From Clostridium sp. (lineage in GTDB: Bacteria > Bacillota_A > Clostridia > Lachnospirales > Lachnospiraceae): 31,426 bases of DNA. The stretch lies in assembly GCA_023666975.1 (NCBI GenBank), contig JAMPAW010000028.1, positions 1 to 31,426 of the forward strand. Direction: 5' to 3'. Each line of letters starts with the position of its first letter. Position 1 is the first letter of the stretch. The notes beneath the pieces were generated by a model. It searched no databases, had not been told where the DNA came from, and saw only the letters and a list, made by a program, of their open reading frames with translations. This document shows, piece by piece, positions 15,820-23,651 of this stretch. A program made the translations under genes and the position numbers.

Positions 15820-16173
15820 ATGAGTTTATTTGATGAATTAAGAGAGTTAGGCGTGGATATTGATGACGGGTTGAAACGTCTTGGCGGCAATGAAAGTCTT
15901 TATACACGGTTGCTTGGTTCTTTCGTAAAAACGATGAAGGAACAGATTGTAGAGCCGGATTTTGACTGTACGGAATATACGGGAACAACTGAGCGGGCGC
16001 ATACAATCAAGGGGATTTCGGGAAATTTGTCGATAACTCCTGTATATAAAGCTTATACCGATATTGTGGATTTGCTAAGAGGCGGAAAACCGGAGGAAGC
16101 AAAAGAAATACTGGTGAATATTATTCCGGTCCAGGAAGAGATTCTGCAGTGTATAGAAAAGCATATGGAATAA
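15820..16173 (+). CDS. Stand-alone Hpt (histidine phosphotransfer) protein
   Basis: A 117-residue helical protein. AHTIKGISGNLSI carries the phosphorylatable His61 in the Hpt signature, and the N-terminal GGNESLYTRLLGSF matches the leading helices of Hpt domains. It has no ATPase domain, so it can only relay phosphate between receivers. It lies behind the terminator of the chemosensory operon but is most simply read as part of that pathway, for example linking the kinase at 6775, the REC/HD-GYP proteins and the CheY-like protein. I chose ATG 15820, since GGAGAGGTG (15807-15815) is 4-5 bases upstream; a TTG directly before it is the only alternative. A second terminator follows at 16191. Confidence 0.88.
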   Translation: MSLFDELRELGVDIDDGLKRLGGNESLYTRLLGSFVKTMKEQIVEPDFDCTEYTGTTERAHTIKGISGNLSITPVYKAYTDIVDLLRGGKPEEAKEILVNIIPVQEEILQCIEKHME

Positions 16174-16190
16174 TAGAAGAGAGCTACCGT

Positions 16191-16230
16191 AAAGGTCCTG
16201 AAATATGTATATATTTTGGGACTTTTATTA
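16191..16230 (+). terminator. Terminator after the Hpt gene
   Basis: AAAGGTCC (16191-16198) pairs with GGACTTTT (16219-16226) with one G-U pair. The AT-rich interior can extend the hairpin (AAATAT/ATATTT), and T-rich sequence follows. It begins 17 bases beyond the Hpt stop codon and, with the one at 15749, isolates the Hpt gene as its own short transcript. Confidence 0.65.
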
Positions 16231-16316
16231 TTTATAGTATAGACAATTGTACAACGAATACCTTGAAAAAGTTGAGTTTGGCAATTACCAAATATGTTTA
16301 TATATGGGGAGAGTAC

Positions 16317-16967
16317 ATGTTGATGAAAATAAAGGCATATATTTTTGATTTTGATTATACATTAGGAGATTGTACACAGGGAATTATAGCGAGTGTCAAT
16401 TATGCTTTAAACCAGATGGGGCATCAGGCAGCCGGACAGGAGGATATCCGAAAAACAATCGGCCTGACCTTGGAGGAGACCTACCGGGTACTGACATTGG
16501 ATAACACAGGAAAGAAAGCACGGGAATTTGCACAATACTTCATTGAGAAGGCTGATGAGGTAATGGTGGAATCAGCAGTATTTTTACCCGGTGTGTTGGA
16601 TACTTTAACGTGGCTTCACAACAATGGCTGCAGGATTGGAATTGTGACGACAAAGTTTCACTATCGGGTCGAACAGATATTTGAAAAGTATGGTGTGAGA
16701 TATTTGCTGGATTATGTTATCGGTCAGGAGGACGTGGTGGAGAAGAAGCCTAATCCGGAGGGGCTGAATAAAATCATTGCCCTTATGGGGATGAATAAGG
16801 AGGACGTACTTTATATTGGTGACTCTTTGGTCGACGCAAAAACGGCTGCTGCTGCAGAGGTCAAATTTGTAGCGGTAACTACCGGTACTACCACAGAGGA
16901 GGAATTTCAAAATTATCCGGCGGTCGACATGATTGGAAAGCTGGATGAACTTTTAAATCTATATTGA
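16317..16967 (+). CDS. HAD-superfamily phosphatase, phosphoglycolate phosphatase-like
   Basis: A 217-residue HAD hydrolase of subfamily IA. Motif I is IFDFDYTLGD (Asp11 nucleophile, Asp13 acid/base); motif II lies in GIVTTKFHYR; motif III is the Lys in EKKPNPEGL; motif IV is YIGDSLVDAKTAAAA. The helical cap lies between residues 20 and 90. This group includes Gph and PpaX, acting on small phosphate esters; the substrate is not certain. GGGGAGAG (16306-16313) places the start at ATG 16317 or at ATG 16323 two codons on. An upstream extension to 16149 runs through the Hpt gene end and terminator and is not credible. No obvious functional link to either neighbour. Confidence 0.87.
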   Translation: MLMKIKAYIFDFDYTLGDCTQGIIASVNYALNQMGHQAAGQEDIRKTIGLTLEETYRVLTLDNTGKKAREFAQYFIEKADEVMVESAVFLPGVLDTLTWLHNNGCRIGIVTTKFHYRVEQIFEKYGVRYLLDYVIGQEDVVEKKPNPEGLNKIIALMGMNKEDVLYIGDSLVDAKTAAAAEVKFVAVTTGTTTEEEFQNYPAVDMIGKLDELLNLY

Positions 16968-17133
16968 AGGCACGGCTTTTCTTAGCCATTTCTTTTTCTC
17001 AATACATCTCGTCGGGAAAATTCCGGTTTTTGTCGGAAAAAAGGCAAAACAGGAGAGGGGTGTGGTATGCTGATTTGTGTATCATGGATGCAATAAACAT
17101 CCAACGATTAGCGTATATGTGAGGAGGCGTACT

Positions 17134-18273
17134 ATGAAAGGAAAAAGAAAGTATTTGGCAGCCGTTTTGCTTGTGTTGTTGTCTGTTATGGTTCTGTGGC
17201 CGGCAAAGGTAAATGCAGAGACGGTCTTTGAAGAGGTTCCCGTGTATGTGACAGGGGATATGCGGGATTATGACCAGGTGATTGGGTTGTCGTGGAACCT
17301 GCAATGGAACCTGAACCGGGATGCGGGAGTGTCGGAGCAGTGCCGTTATGGAAAGTTTACTCTGGAGAAGGATTCCTTTGTGCGGATTAAAATGTCAACG
17401 GTGGACAGCTCGGCGTTTGCTTCGGACGAATATTTTCGATTGTACGGAAATGAAAGCATGGCAGTTCCGATTACGGATAACACGGTCAGCTTAGGTTCCG
17501 GTGATGATTATTTACTGCTGAAGGCGGGTACCTATTATATGCAGTGCGGCAGCAAATTAAATCTGAGCAGCGTTTCCAGTCATTCTACTAAGATTATGAT
17601 TGGGGCAGTGGCAGAGGCCGAAGGCGTTGTGGTGGAACAGACCGTGAGTGCAGACCGGAAGAGCGTGGCATTGACCGTGACACAGAAATTTGCCACGAAG
17701 CTTGGAAAGGCAAAATGGTGTGAGGGTAAGGTCACCGGCATGGTATATCAGGGAGAGGAGATGGATACGGTCAATCCTTCGTTTACGGTTACGAAGAATG
17801 GATGGTATACGGTATACCTTAAATCCGAGAGTTCGGTAGCATTTAATGAGGATGTAGAATACTATGCGTATATTCAGGTAACCGGCATTGGTGAGGGTGC
17901 TAAGAAGGGTGTCACCTACAAGTCCGGCAATTTAAAATATAAGCTAGTGAAGGAAGGGTTTGACGGAACGGGAACCGTGATGGTGACTGGAATGGTCAAG
18001 CAAAAGACATCGGTAACCATTCCGGAAACGGTTTCACTGGCAGGACAGAGCTATCAGGTTGTCAAGATCAACAGCAAAGCGTTCTACAAAAAGAGCAAGG
18101 TGAAGAAGGTTACGATTCAATCAAAGCTCATTACTTCCATTGGCAAAAATGCGTTTAAGGGGATTCATAAAAAGGCGGTCTTCAAGGTGCCGAAGGCTCA
18201 ATACAAGGCGTATAAAAAACTTCTTACTGCCAAGACCGGATTTGTAAAGAAGACGATGAAGGTGAAAAAGTAG
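17134..18273 (+). CDS. Secreted protein with BspA-like C-terminal repeat
   Basis: A 379-residue exported protein. Residues 1-28 are a signal peptide: basic KGKRK, a hydrophobic core ending in VLWPAKVNA, and probable cleavage after NAE or VNA. The middle (about 30-260) is beta-rich and I do not recognise it. Residues 275-375 contain TVSLAGQSYQVVKINSKAFY and ITSIGKNAFKG, which resemble the leucine-rich BspA-type repeats of Firmicutes surface proteins, and the end is strongly basic (KKTMKVKK). No LPXTG anchor or transmembrane tail is seen, so it is probably released or held by charge. GAGGAGG (17121-17127) precedes ATG 17134. An adhesive or surface role is inference only. Confidence 0.75.
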   Translation: MKGKRKYLAAVLLVLLSVMVLWPAKVNAETVFEEVPVYVTGDMRDYDQVIGLSWNLQWNLNRDAGVSEQCRYGKFTLEKDSFVRIKMSTVDSSAFASDEYFRLYGNESMAVPITDNTVSLGSGDDYLLLKAGTYYMQCGSKLNLSSVSSHSTKIMIGAVAEAEGVVVEQTVSADRKSVALTVTQKFATKLGKAKWCEGKVTGMVYQGEEMDTVNPSFTVTKNGWYTVYLKSESSVAFNEDVEYYAYIQVTGIGEGAKKGVTYKSGNLKYKLVKEGFDGTGTVMVTGMVKQKTSVTIPETVSLAGQSYQVVKINSKAFYKKSKVKKVTIQSKLITSIGKNAFKGIHKKAVFKVPKAQYKAYKKLLTAKTGFVKKTMKVKK

Positions 18274-18430
18274 GTGTTACCAATTTTATGGGGAAAATCC
18301 CATTGAAAAATACACAATGGTTTATTGCAGGGGGCTGCCGCATCCAAGTACCCGCTTATGGGTTGGAAGCGGCGCCTCCTTTTGCATGTATATATAGCAA
18401 TGAACAAAACTTAAGTTTTCGCAACTGTCC

Positions 18431-18623
18431 GTTGTGCAATATAGACAAATCACAGCCGGGCACGCTTGCGCTATGTGTCGCTCGCAACGGTGCTAAGCTC
18501 GAAAACACCAGCTAAAGCATACCTTTCTACTAAGCTCAGCAAAGCTTCGCTAAGTATTCAGGCATCGCTAAGCACCGGCGGCTCCCCAATGCCCTGCTTG
18601 CGATATTGTCTATATTGCACAAC
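18431..18623. repeat. MITE-like inverted-repeat element, copy 1
   Basis: A 193-bp non-coding element whose ends are perfect 18-bp inverted repeats: GTTGTGCAATATAGACAA (18431-18448) and TTGTCTATATTGCACAAC (18606-18623). The interior has several short CTAAGC-type repeats and no gene. A second copy lies at 23652-23871, sharing both ends and interior blocks such as TGTCGCTCGCAAC and GGCGGCTCC. Outside the inverted repeat, both copies also share GTTTTC on the left and GGTTTT on the right. It fits a miniature inverted-repeat element mobilised by a transposase elsewhere. No target duplication is certain. Confidence 0.78.
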
Positions 18624-18852
18624 TGGGTTTTGGAAATAGTGAGTACATGGCTGTGTATGTATGTTCAGCAGGCAAATGCGAAACGTAAGTTTTTCAAGAC
18701 GTCCCGTTGTACAAAATAGAGTATTTTGCAATTGCCTGAAGAAAAAATATAGAAAAAGGAAGCTATATTTGTTATGATAAGGCAGGAAGCGTAGTTGCAG
18801 GCATTTTGAACCGCCGGGAAAGGCAGATTAGAAAATTGGAGAGTTACAGGAA
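18624..18852. other. Intergenic leader with partial repeat end
   Basis: This stretch has no gene. GTTGTACAAAATAGA at 18706-18720 is a degenerate copy of the element end, preceded by the same TAAGTTTT context as copy 1, and runs into a small hairpin (CAAAATA-GAG-TATTTTG). The other element end is not found, so this looks like a decayed or internally deleted element. The presumed promoter of the LytTR gene follows at once. Confidence 0.45.
18726..18753 (+). promoter_or_regulatory. Possible promoter of the LytTR/GHKL pair
   Basis: TTGCAA (18726-18731) and TATAGA (18748-18753) are 16 bp apart, 100 bases before the start at 18853. The -35 box lies in the hairpin formed by the degenerate repeat end, so the repeat may have supplied part of the promoter. 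Support is moderate only. Confidence 0.35.
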
Positions 18853-19599
18853 ATGATACGGGAAGAGTTGCCACAGCAGTTTACAATCTATATATGTGAG
18901 GATATTAAAGAGCACAGCGAAAAAATGCTTGAGGCATGTTCGCTGCTGGCAAAAGAATATTCCTTAAAGATAACGGTTTTCCAGTCTGCGATGGAACTGC
19001 TGCAAAAGCTTCATCATTTAAGGCAGGAAAACGCAGAGTTTCCGAACCTGATTTTATTGGATATTGAGATGCCGGAAATGGACGGCATTACGCTGGGAAA
19101 GCAGATTCGGGAAATGAATGCGGAGGTATTCTTAGTTTTTGTCACCTCCTATATCGAGTATGCCGTAAAGGGCTATGAGGCAGATGCGTTCCGGTATCTG
19201 TTAAAGCCGTTATCGCAGGAGGCGGTGCGCAGCCTGCTTGTCGATATACAGCGGGAATGTGCCAAAAAGAAGAAAATATCGGTGAGGGCGATGAATGGGG
19301 AAATCCTGCTGCCCTTAAATGAGATTATCTATATCAGCGCAGAGGATAAGTGTACGGTATTATACACAAAATCACAGCATTATATCAGCGATGACAGCCT
19401 GAAAAAATATGAGGAACAGCTGCGGGATTGTGGATTTTTTCGGATTCACCGGAAATATCTGGTTAATCTGTACCATCACAGAGGAACGCAGACAGGGAAA
19501 ATCCTGCTGTCCTCCGGCTTAAGCCTGCCAATTACGAGGAAACGGGTGCCGGAGTACAGGAGCAGCCTGTTTCATTTTCTGGGAGAGGATTTGATATGA
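18853..19599 (+). CDS. LytTR-family response regulator, AgrA-like
   Basis: A 248-residue regulator. The receiver (10-135) has ED at 16-17, phosphoacceptor Asp70 in LLDIEMPEMDG, Thr98/Ser99 and Lys118 in LLKPL. The LytTR DNA-binding domain covers about 145-240 (EIIYISAEDKCTVLYT, FFRIHRKYLVNL), binding direct repeats upstream of target genes. The pairing with a GHKL kinase directly downstream is the AgrA/AgrC or bacteriocin-regulator layout. The start codon ATG 18853 has only a weak ACAGG upstream. The stop codon overlaps the kinase start by four bases (ATGA). The permease/ATPase genes that follow are the natural target, but no autoinducing peptide gene was recognised. Confidence 0.9.
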   Translation: MIREELPQQFTIYICEDIKEHSEKMLEACSLLAKEYSLKITVFQSAMELLQKLHHLRQENAEFPNLILLDIEMPEMDGITLGKQIREMNAEVFLVFVTSYIEYAVKGYEADAFRYLLKPLSQEAVRSLLVDIQRECAKKKKISVRAMNGEILLPLNEIIYISAEDKCTVLYTKSQHYISDDSLKKYEEQLRDCGFFRIHRKYLVNLYHHRGTQTGKILLSSGLSLPITRKRVPEYRSSLFHFLGEDLI

Positions 19600-20888
19600 C
19601 AGATTATGTAATGGAGATCACATCAATTTTTATCAATACATTTGCCATGCTGGATTTATGGTTAATCTTAAGCCTGCTGTTTGGCTGCGATATGCGGGTG
19701 ACATCCCGGAATTTAGCCATAGCATCGGGCATATTTATTTTGGTCTATCTGCTCAGTATGTTTATTTGTAAGACGGATACAGCCGTAACCGCAGTCATGT
19801 TTGCGTATAATGTGCTGGTGACATTGATTTTAACGAATAAAAGGCGTATCAAGACAATGCTGCTGGAAATCCCCGCTGTATTTGTATATGTGGAGTTTGG
19901 AGTATTCATGGATCTGCTTGAACGGTTTTTCGGGCTTAGCCAGTATCATATTGGAGCAGAAGGACTGACACCGTCCGATATGGTATCGGATGCCCTGCTG
20001 TTTGTCCTGCTGCTGTGCCTTAGCCGGACAAAAGTGGCAAAAGCCAAATCCATCCAATTGACGATTGGGGAGGGAGTGGTTCTCACCCTGTTTTGTGCAT
20101 TCAGTCCGGCTATCGTCATGGGACTGGAGTGGTTTGAGGGCATGGTCAATGCTCCTCTTTATAAGGGCATATGGATACTCTTCATGATGATCTTGAATAT
20201 TGCAGTGGTTTACGCCATTGTCCACAGAAAAATGGCGGCTTATTACCGGCAGCTTTCCGAGAATTACAAGAAGGAGTTTGAAACGGAATATTCCTTTTTC
20301 AGGGATTACCGGGAACAGCAGAAGGATACCGTAAAATTCCGCCATGACTGGAAAAACCATATGCTGTTATTGCAGGAAATGCTGGAAAAGGGAGAGTATG
20401 GAAAGGCGGAGGGCTATTTCCGGGATTTGACCGCTGACACGTCAAAATCGGTTTATCAGGCAGCAACCGGAAATGAGCTGGTGGATATGATTTTAAGCAC
20501 AAAGATGGCGGCACTGGAAGAGAATGGAATTACCCTGCAATGCAGGGGCGCGTTTTCGGAATTTAATTTTATGAATTATGTGGACGGCTGTATTCTGCTT
20601 ACGAACCTGATTGATAATGCAGTGGAGGCAAATGAAAAGGTAAAAGGAAAGCGTTACATCCTGCTGACAGCAAAGAAAACAGAGGGTGTGTTTTATCTGG
20701 AAATCAGAAATCCAATGGAAGGCGCACTGCGGCAGGCGGAAGGAAAGATTTTGACGACAAAGGCGGTGGAGGAAAATCATGGCATCGGTTTGCAGAATGT
20801 ATATGATATTATAGGAAAATATAATGGGGAATATCATATTCTGACACAGAACCGGGAGTACGTCATTCAGATGGTGTTCACGATATGA
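19596..20888 (+). CDS. GHKL sensor histidine kinase, AgrC-like
   Basis: A 430-residue membrane kinase. Residues 1-205 hold about six hydrophobic helices, typical of peptide-sensing AgrC/ComD-type receptors with little extracytoplasmic loop. A coiled stretch (210-240) leads to FRHDWKNHM with His250, the phosphoacceptor in the GHKL version of the H-box. The ATPase domain has LLTNLIDNAVEANEK (around 334-348) and ENHGIGLQNVYDIIGKYNG (about 393-411). It overlaps the response regulator by four bases, so the two are made together. Its ligand is unknown; peptide sensing is inferred from topology. No truncation is seen. Confidence 0.9.
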   Translation: MTDYVMEITSIFINTFAMLDLWLILSLLFGCDMRVTSRNLAIASGIFILVYLLSMFICKTDTAVTAVMFAYNVLVTLILTNKRRIKTMLLEIPAVFVYVEFGVFMDLLERFFGLSQYHIGAEGLTPSDMVSDALLFVLLLCLSRTKVAKAKSIQLTIGEGVVLTLFCAFSPAIVMGLEWFEGMVNAPLYKGIWILFMMILNIAVVYAIVHRKMAAYYRQLSENYKKEFETEYSFFRDYREQQKDTVKFRHDWKNHMLLLQEMLEKGEYGKAEGYFRDLTADTSKSVYQAATGNELVDMILSTKMAALEENGITLQCRGAFSEFNFMNYVDGCILLTNLIDNAVEANEKVKGKRYILLTAKKTEGVFYLEIRNPMEGALRQAEGKILTTKAVEENHGIGLQNVYDIIGKYNGEYHILTQNREYVIQMVFTI

Positions 20889-20958
20889 TTTCATTTTTGT
20901 AATGGTATGTCCTTTTCGTGTGCGATATCGCAAAAAATGATAAAGCAGGAACTGCTAA

Positions 20959-20986
20959 TTGACATTTATGTGTATTTTGATATAAT
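20959..20986 (+). promoter_or_regulatory. Strong consensus promoter behind the kinase gene
   Basis: TTGACA (20959-20964) and TATAAT (20981-20986) with a 16-bp spacer, both perfect boxes. An inverted repeat AGCAG-GAA-CTGCT (20944-20956) sits just upstream, and a 12-bp palindrome, TGCGATATCGCA, is at 20921-20932; either could be a regulator site. Transcription would start near 20993 and meet a terminator at 21054-21104. Confidence 0.75.
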
Positions 20987-20992
20987 ATACTT

Positions 20993-21104
20993 AACAAGGC
21001 AGCCGGAGGGTGAGTGCGCATCACCCGACCCGGCGAAAACTAAATTATGTTATAAAAAGTAGTCGTTATTCTCGCCAAAGAACAGGACGGCTACTTTTTA
21101 TTTT
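20993..21104 (+). ncRNA. Putative small structured RNA
   Basis: A short unit bounded by a consensus promoter and a strong terminator, about 110 nt. The 5' half folds as a nested hairpin: GCCGG (21002-21006), GGGTGA (21008-21013), loop, TCACCC (21021-21026), CCGGC (21030-21034). The 3' half is the terminator hairpin. No ribosome binding site and no plausible peptide occur on this strand. It may be an antisense RNA to the minus-strand frame at 21091-21171 (type I antitoxin), or a leader that controls the ABC permease gene by termination. I do not recognise a known riboswitch class. Confidence 0.5.
21054..21104. terminator. Bidirectional terminator hairpin
   Basis: AAAAAGTAGTCGT (21054-21066) pairs with ACGGCTACTTTTT (21087-21099) over 13 positions including one G-U pair, with an inner TTCT/AGAA pairing, followed by T-rich sequence. 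The A-rich left arm makes it work on the minus strand too, where it begins at the stop codon of the small frame ending at 21091. Confidence 0.8.
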
Positions 21105-21171
21105 CTCTATTCAGAAGTTCGATAATTACCAATACCGCAGTAAGTATAATCACAAATACAAGAATTTTCAA
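21091..21171 (-). CDS. Possible small hydrophobic peptide, type I toxin-like
   Basis: A 26-residue frame starting at TTG 21171. It reads MKILVFVIILTAVLVII then a charged end, ELLNRENKK: one membrane-spanning helix with a polar C-terminus, the shape of Fst/holin-like type I toxins. Its last codons form the arm of the terminator hairpin, and a strong promoter drives an RNA toward the same terminator from the other side, as in par/Fst loci. Against it: the start is TTG, no good ribosome binding site is visible, and the minus-strand promoter (TTCTTT, 17 bp, TATAAG) is only moderate. I treat it as a candidate, not a proven gene. Confidence 0.38.
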   Translation of the reverse strand: MKILVFVIILTAVLVIIELLNRENKK

Positions 21172-21239
21172 TTATTTAAGGATTTTTTAATAATTTATCC
21201 CTTATAATGACAGCAGAAACAAAAAGAAGGGAGAAAGGC

Positions 21240-23633
21240 ATGAATCTGAAAATACTAAAAAAGGATTTGCAGCGCAAAAAATCCATGAATCTGATTCTGT
21301 TGATTTTTATTTTTCTCGCCACTACATTTATTGTGGGGAGCCTGAATAATTTAATTGTGGTGATGGGCGGAACGGATTATTTTATGGAGAAAGCCGAAAT
21401 TTCCGACTATATTTTCACCACCGTGGGCGGAAGTAAGGAAGATTTATCGGACAGTATCAAAGAGGCGGAGAAATTTTTACAAGAAACAGAGTGCGTAACC
21501 GGTTATTCCGCAGATGATGCGCTTTATCTGACAGAGAAGCAGATAAAAAAGGAAAATAACGGAAAAATGGAAATGAATAATATGACGATGGTAAACAGCG
21601 TGCATATTGCGCAGCAGAAATTTTTTGATGCGGAGGATAAACTGATTACCGATATGGAGGACGGCACTATTTATATCAGCCGAGGTCTGATGAATAGGAA
21701 TGGCTTAGAGGCGGGAGATACCCTATATCTTCACGCGGACAACGGATATGAGAAAACATTCAAAATCAAGGGAAGCTATAAGGATGTTTTTCTGGGTTCG
21801 GACAGGATGGGACTGAACCGTTATCTGATTAGTGACAGGGATTTTCAGGAGCTGTTTGAAAAAAGTGATTTCGCTTACGGAAGGCTTTATTCGGTGCATA
21901 CCGATAATCTGGAGAAATTTGAACAGGACTACAATGATGCCGGACTCACCGTAATATTTGGCGCAGATCAGGCGTTAATCAAGGCAGCTTACATAATGGA
22001 TATGGTTGTGGCGGCGGTTTTACTGGTCGTTAGCCTTTGTCTGGTACTGATTTCCGTGTTCATGCTCCGGTTTACGATTATCTTTACGATCAATGAGGAT
22101 TACCGGGAAATCGGCATCATGAAAGCGATTGGCGTAAGGGACACGGCAATCCGCCGTCTCTATCTGTCAAAATATTTTGCGATTGCAATCTGCGGCGGAG
22201 CGCTCGGCTTTGCCGCCGGCATGCCCTTTAGCCGGTTTCTGCTTTCGGGCGTATCCGAAAGTATCGTGATGAAAACAGAGGGAGGCGGGGCAGGGCTTCC
22301 GCTTTTCGTAAGCACATTCGTTGTCGTGGTTGTGGCAGCATTTGGCTATCTGAGCACGGGAAAAATAAAGAAGATGACGCCAATGGATGCGATCCGCAGC
22401 GGCAATAACGGGGAGCGTTTCCAGAAAAAGGGGCTGCTGCGGCTTTCCCGGTCAAAGATGAAGCCGGTCTCTTTTCTGGCGGGAAATGATGTGTTAAGCG
22501 AGCTTAAGAAGTATCTGGTCTTACTGGTGACAAGCGCAGTAGGGGTGTGGCTGGTGATCATGCCGGTCAACTCAATCAATACCCTTTGCTCCAAGCAGAT
22601 TTCGGCATGGTTTTCCATGGCAGACAGTGATTTTACTATCGATGAAGCGGATAGAATGTCGGAACTGGTTCTGTCTGGTGACCGGGAGCAGTATTATGCG
22701 TATCTGGACGAAAAAAAGCAAAGCCTGATGGATGCGGGGATGGAGATTGACAGGGTGATGATGGAGGTAATGTTTCGCTTTAAGATACGGAAAGGGGAAA
22801 AGAGTTATAATTCTACTACCCTTCAGGGTCTGGGTACGGATACAGACATGTATTTTTATGATGAGGGGGAACCGCCGGTATATGAAAATGAGGTGGCGGT
22901 TACGCATATCGTGGCGGAAAAAATCGATGCGCATATCGGGGATACCGTTTACATTACGAATGGGGATCAGGAAAAGCCGTATGTCATTACGGCGATTTAC
23001 CAGTCAATGACGAATATGGGGGAAGGAATACGCTTTCCGGAGGTGGCAGAGATTGATTACCGGCGGGCAGTGGCCATATCTTGTGCGCAGGTGTTGCTAA
23101 AGGAGCGGCCGGATGATGAACAGCTTGCCGAGATCATCGGGAAGGCAAAAAAACGGATGCCGGAGGCAAGGGTAGAGACGGTAACTGAGTTCATCGGCAG
23201 ACAGATTGGGGGGATATCGGACCAAATCCGGCCGTTAAAGACCATGATTCTGGCAGTGGTCATTGTCATCAATATTTTGGTGGTGATGCTGATGCAGAAA
23301 ATGTTTTTAATCCGGGAACAGGGGGAAATGGGCATGCTAAAGGCAATCGGTTTTTCCAATTGGGATATTATAAGCTGGCAGACCAAGCGGATTATGCTGG
23401 TGCTGTTTGTGGGAATTTTACTTGGAACGCTGACGGGAACGCCGTTTTCCGAGATTACAGCAGGGCAGGTATTTAAAATTATGGGTGCAAGTAAAATCAC
23501 TTTTGAAATCAATCCATTAGAGGTGTATGTATTCTATCCGGTTATGCTGTTTGTGGCGATTGTCACCGCCTGCGTGTTGACGATGCTGAAGGTGAGAAAG
23601 ATTTCGCCGCAGGAAATGAATAATATAGAGTAG
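21240..23633 (+). CDS. FtsX-family ABC transporter permease
   Basis: A 797-residue membrane protein. TM1 is about 17-36; a large extracytoplasmic part follows to about 250; then three helices (about 252-390) make the first FtsX unit, with the typical INEDYREIGIMKAIGVRD turn. After a helix around 420-440 and a second outer domain come three more helices (about 665-790) with the matching REQGEMGMLKAIGFSNWD turn. Two FtsX units with a long outer domain fit export of peptides, lipids or drugs, or a mechanotransmission role. I chose ATG 21240, with GAAGGGA (21226-21232) in front; an ATG at 21207 lacks one. The ATPase gene follows 302 bases later, beyond a repeat element. The likely regulator is the LytTR pair upstream. 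Confidence 0.9.
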   Translation: MNLKILKKDLQRKKSMNLILLIFIFLATTFIVGSLNNLIVVMGGTDYFMEKAEISDYIFTTVGGSKEDLSDSIKEAEKFLQETECVTGYSADDALYLTEKQIKKENNGKMEMNNMTMVNSVHIAQQKFFDAEDKLITDMEDGTIYISRGLMNRNGLEAGDTLYLHADNGYEKTFKIKGSYKDVFLGSDRMGLNRYLISDRDFQELFEKSDFAYGRLYSVHTDNLEKFEQDYNDAGLTVIFGADQALIKAAYIMDMVVAAVLLVVSLCLVLISVFMLRFTIIFTINEDYREIGIMKAIGVRDTAIRRLYLSKYFAIAICGGALGFAAGMPFSRFLLSGVSESIVMKTEGGGAGLPLFVSTFVVVVVAAFGYLSTGKIKKMTPMDAIRSGNNGERFQKKGLLRLSRSKMKPVSFLAGNDVLSELKKYLVLLVTSAVGVWLVIMPVNSINTLCSKQISAWFSMADSDFTIDEADRMSELVLSGDREQYYAYLDEKKQSLMDAGMEIDRVMMEVMFRFKIRKGEKSYNSTTLQGLGTDTDMYFYDEGEPPVYENEVAVTHIVAEKIDAHIGDTVYITNGDQEKPYVITAIYQSMTNMGEGIRFPEVAEIDYRRAVAISCAQVLLKERPDDEQLAEIIGKAKKRMPEARVETVTEFIGRQIGGISDQIRPLKTMILAVVIVINILVVMLMQKMFLIREQGEMGMLKAIGFSNWDIISWQTKRIMLVLFVGILLGTLTGTPFSEITAGQVFKIMGASKITFEINPLEVYVFYPVMLFVAIVTACVLTMLKVRKISPQEMNNIE

Positions 23634-23651
23634 ACGGTTTTCGGGATTTCC

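Noticed and set aside
16149..16316. N-terminal extension of the HAD phosphatase back to 16149
   Set aside because: It would overlap the Hpt gene end and pass through a terminator. The GGGGAGAG site and conserved motif I support the start at 16317.
16975..17000. Possible terminator after the HAD gene
   Set aside because: Only a GGCT/AGCC 4-bp stem ahead of T-rich sequence; too weak to call.
18288..18515. A 75-codon + frame running into repeat copy 1
   Set aside because: It has no ribosome binding site, no recognisable protein content, and its second half is the repeat element.
20993..21104. Known riboswitch (for example cyclic-di-GMP class I) before the ABC permease
   Set aside because: The conserved core sequence of that class is absent, and the structure is only a nested hairpin plus a terminator.
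21010..21207. A + frame of 65 codons within the putative small RNA region
   Set aside because: It crosses the terminator hairpin, has no ribosome binding site and encodes a low-complexity basic peptide.
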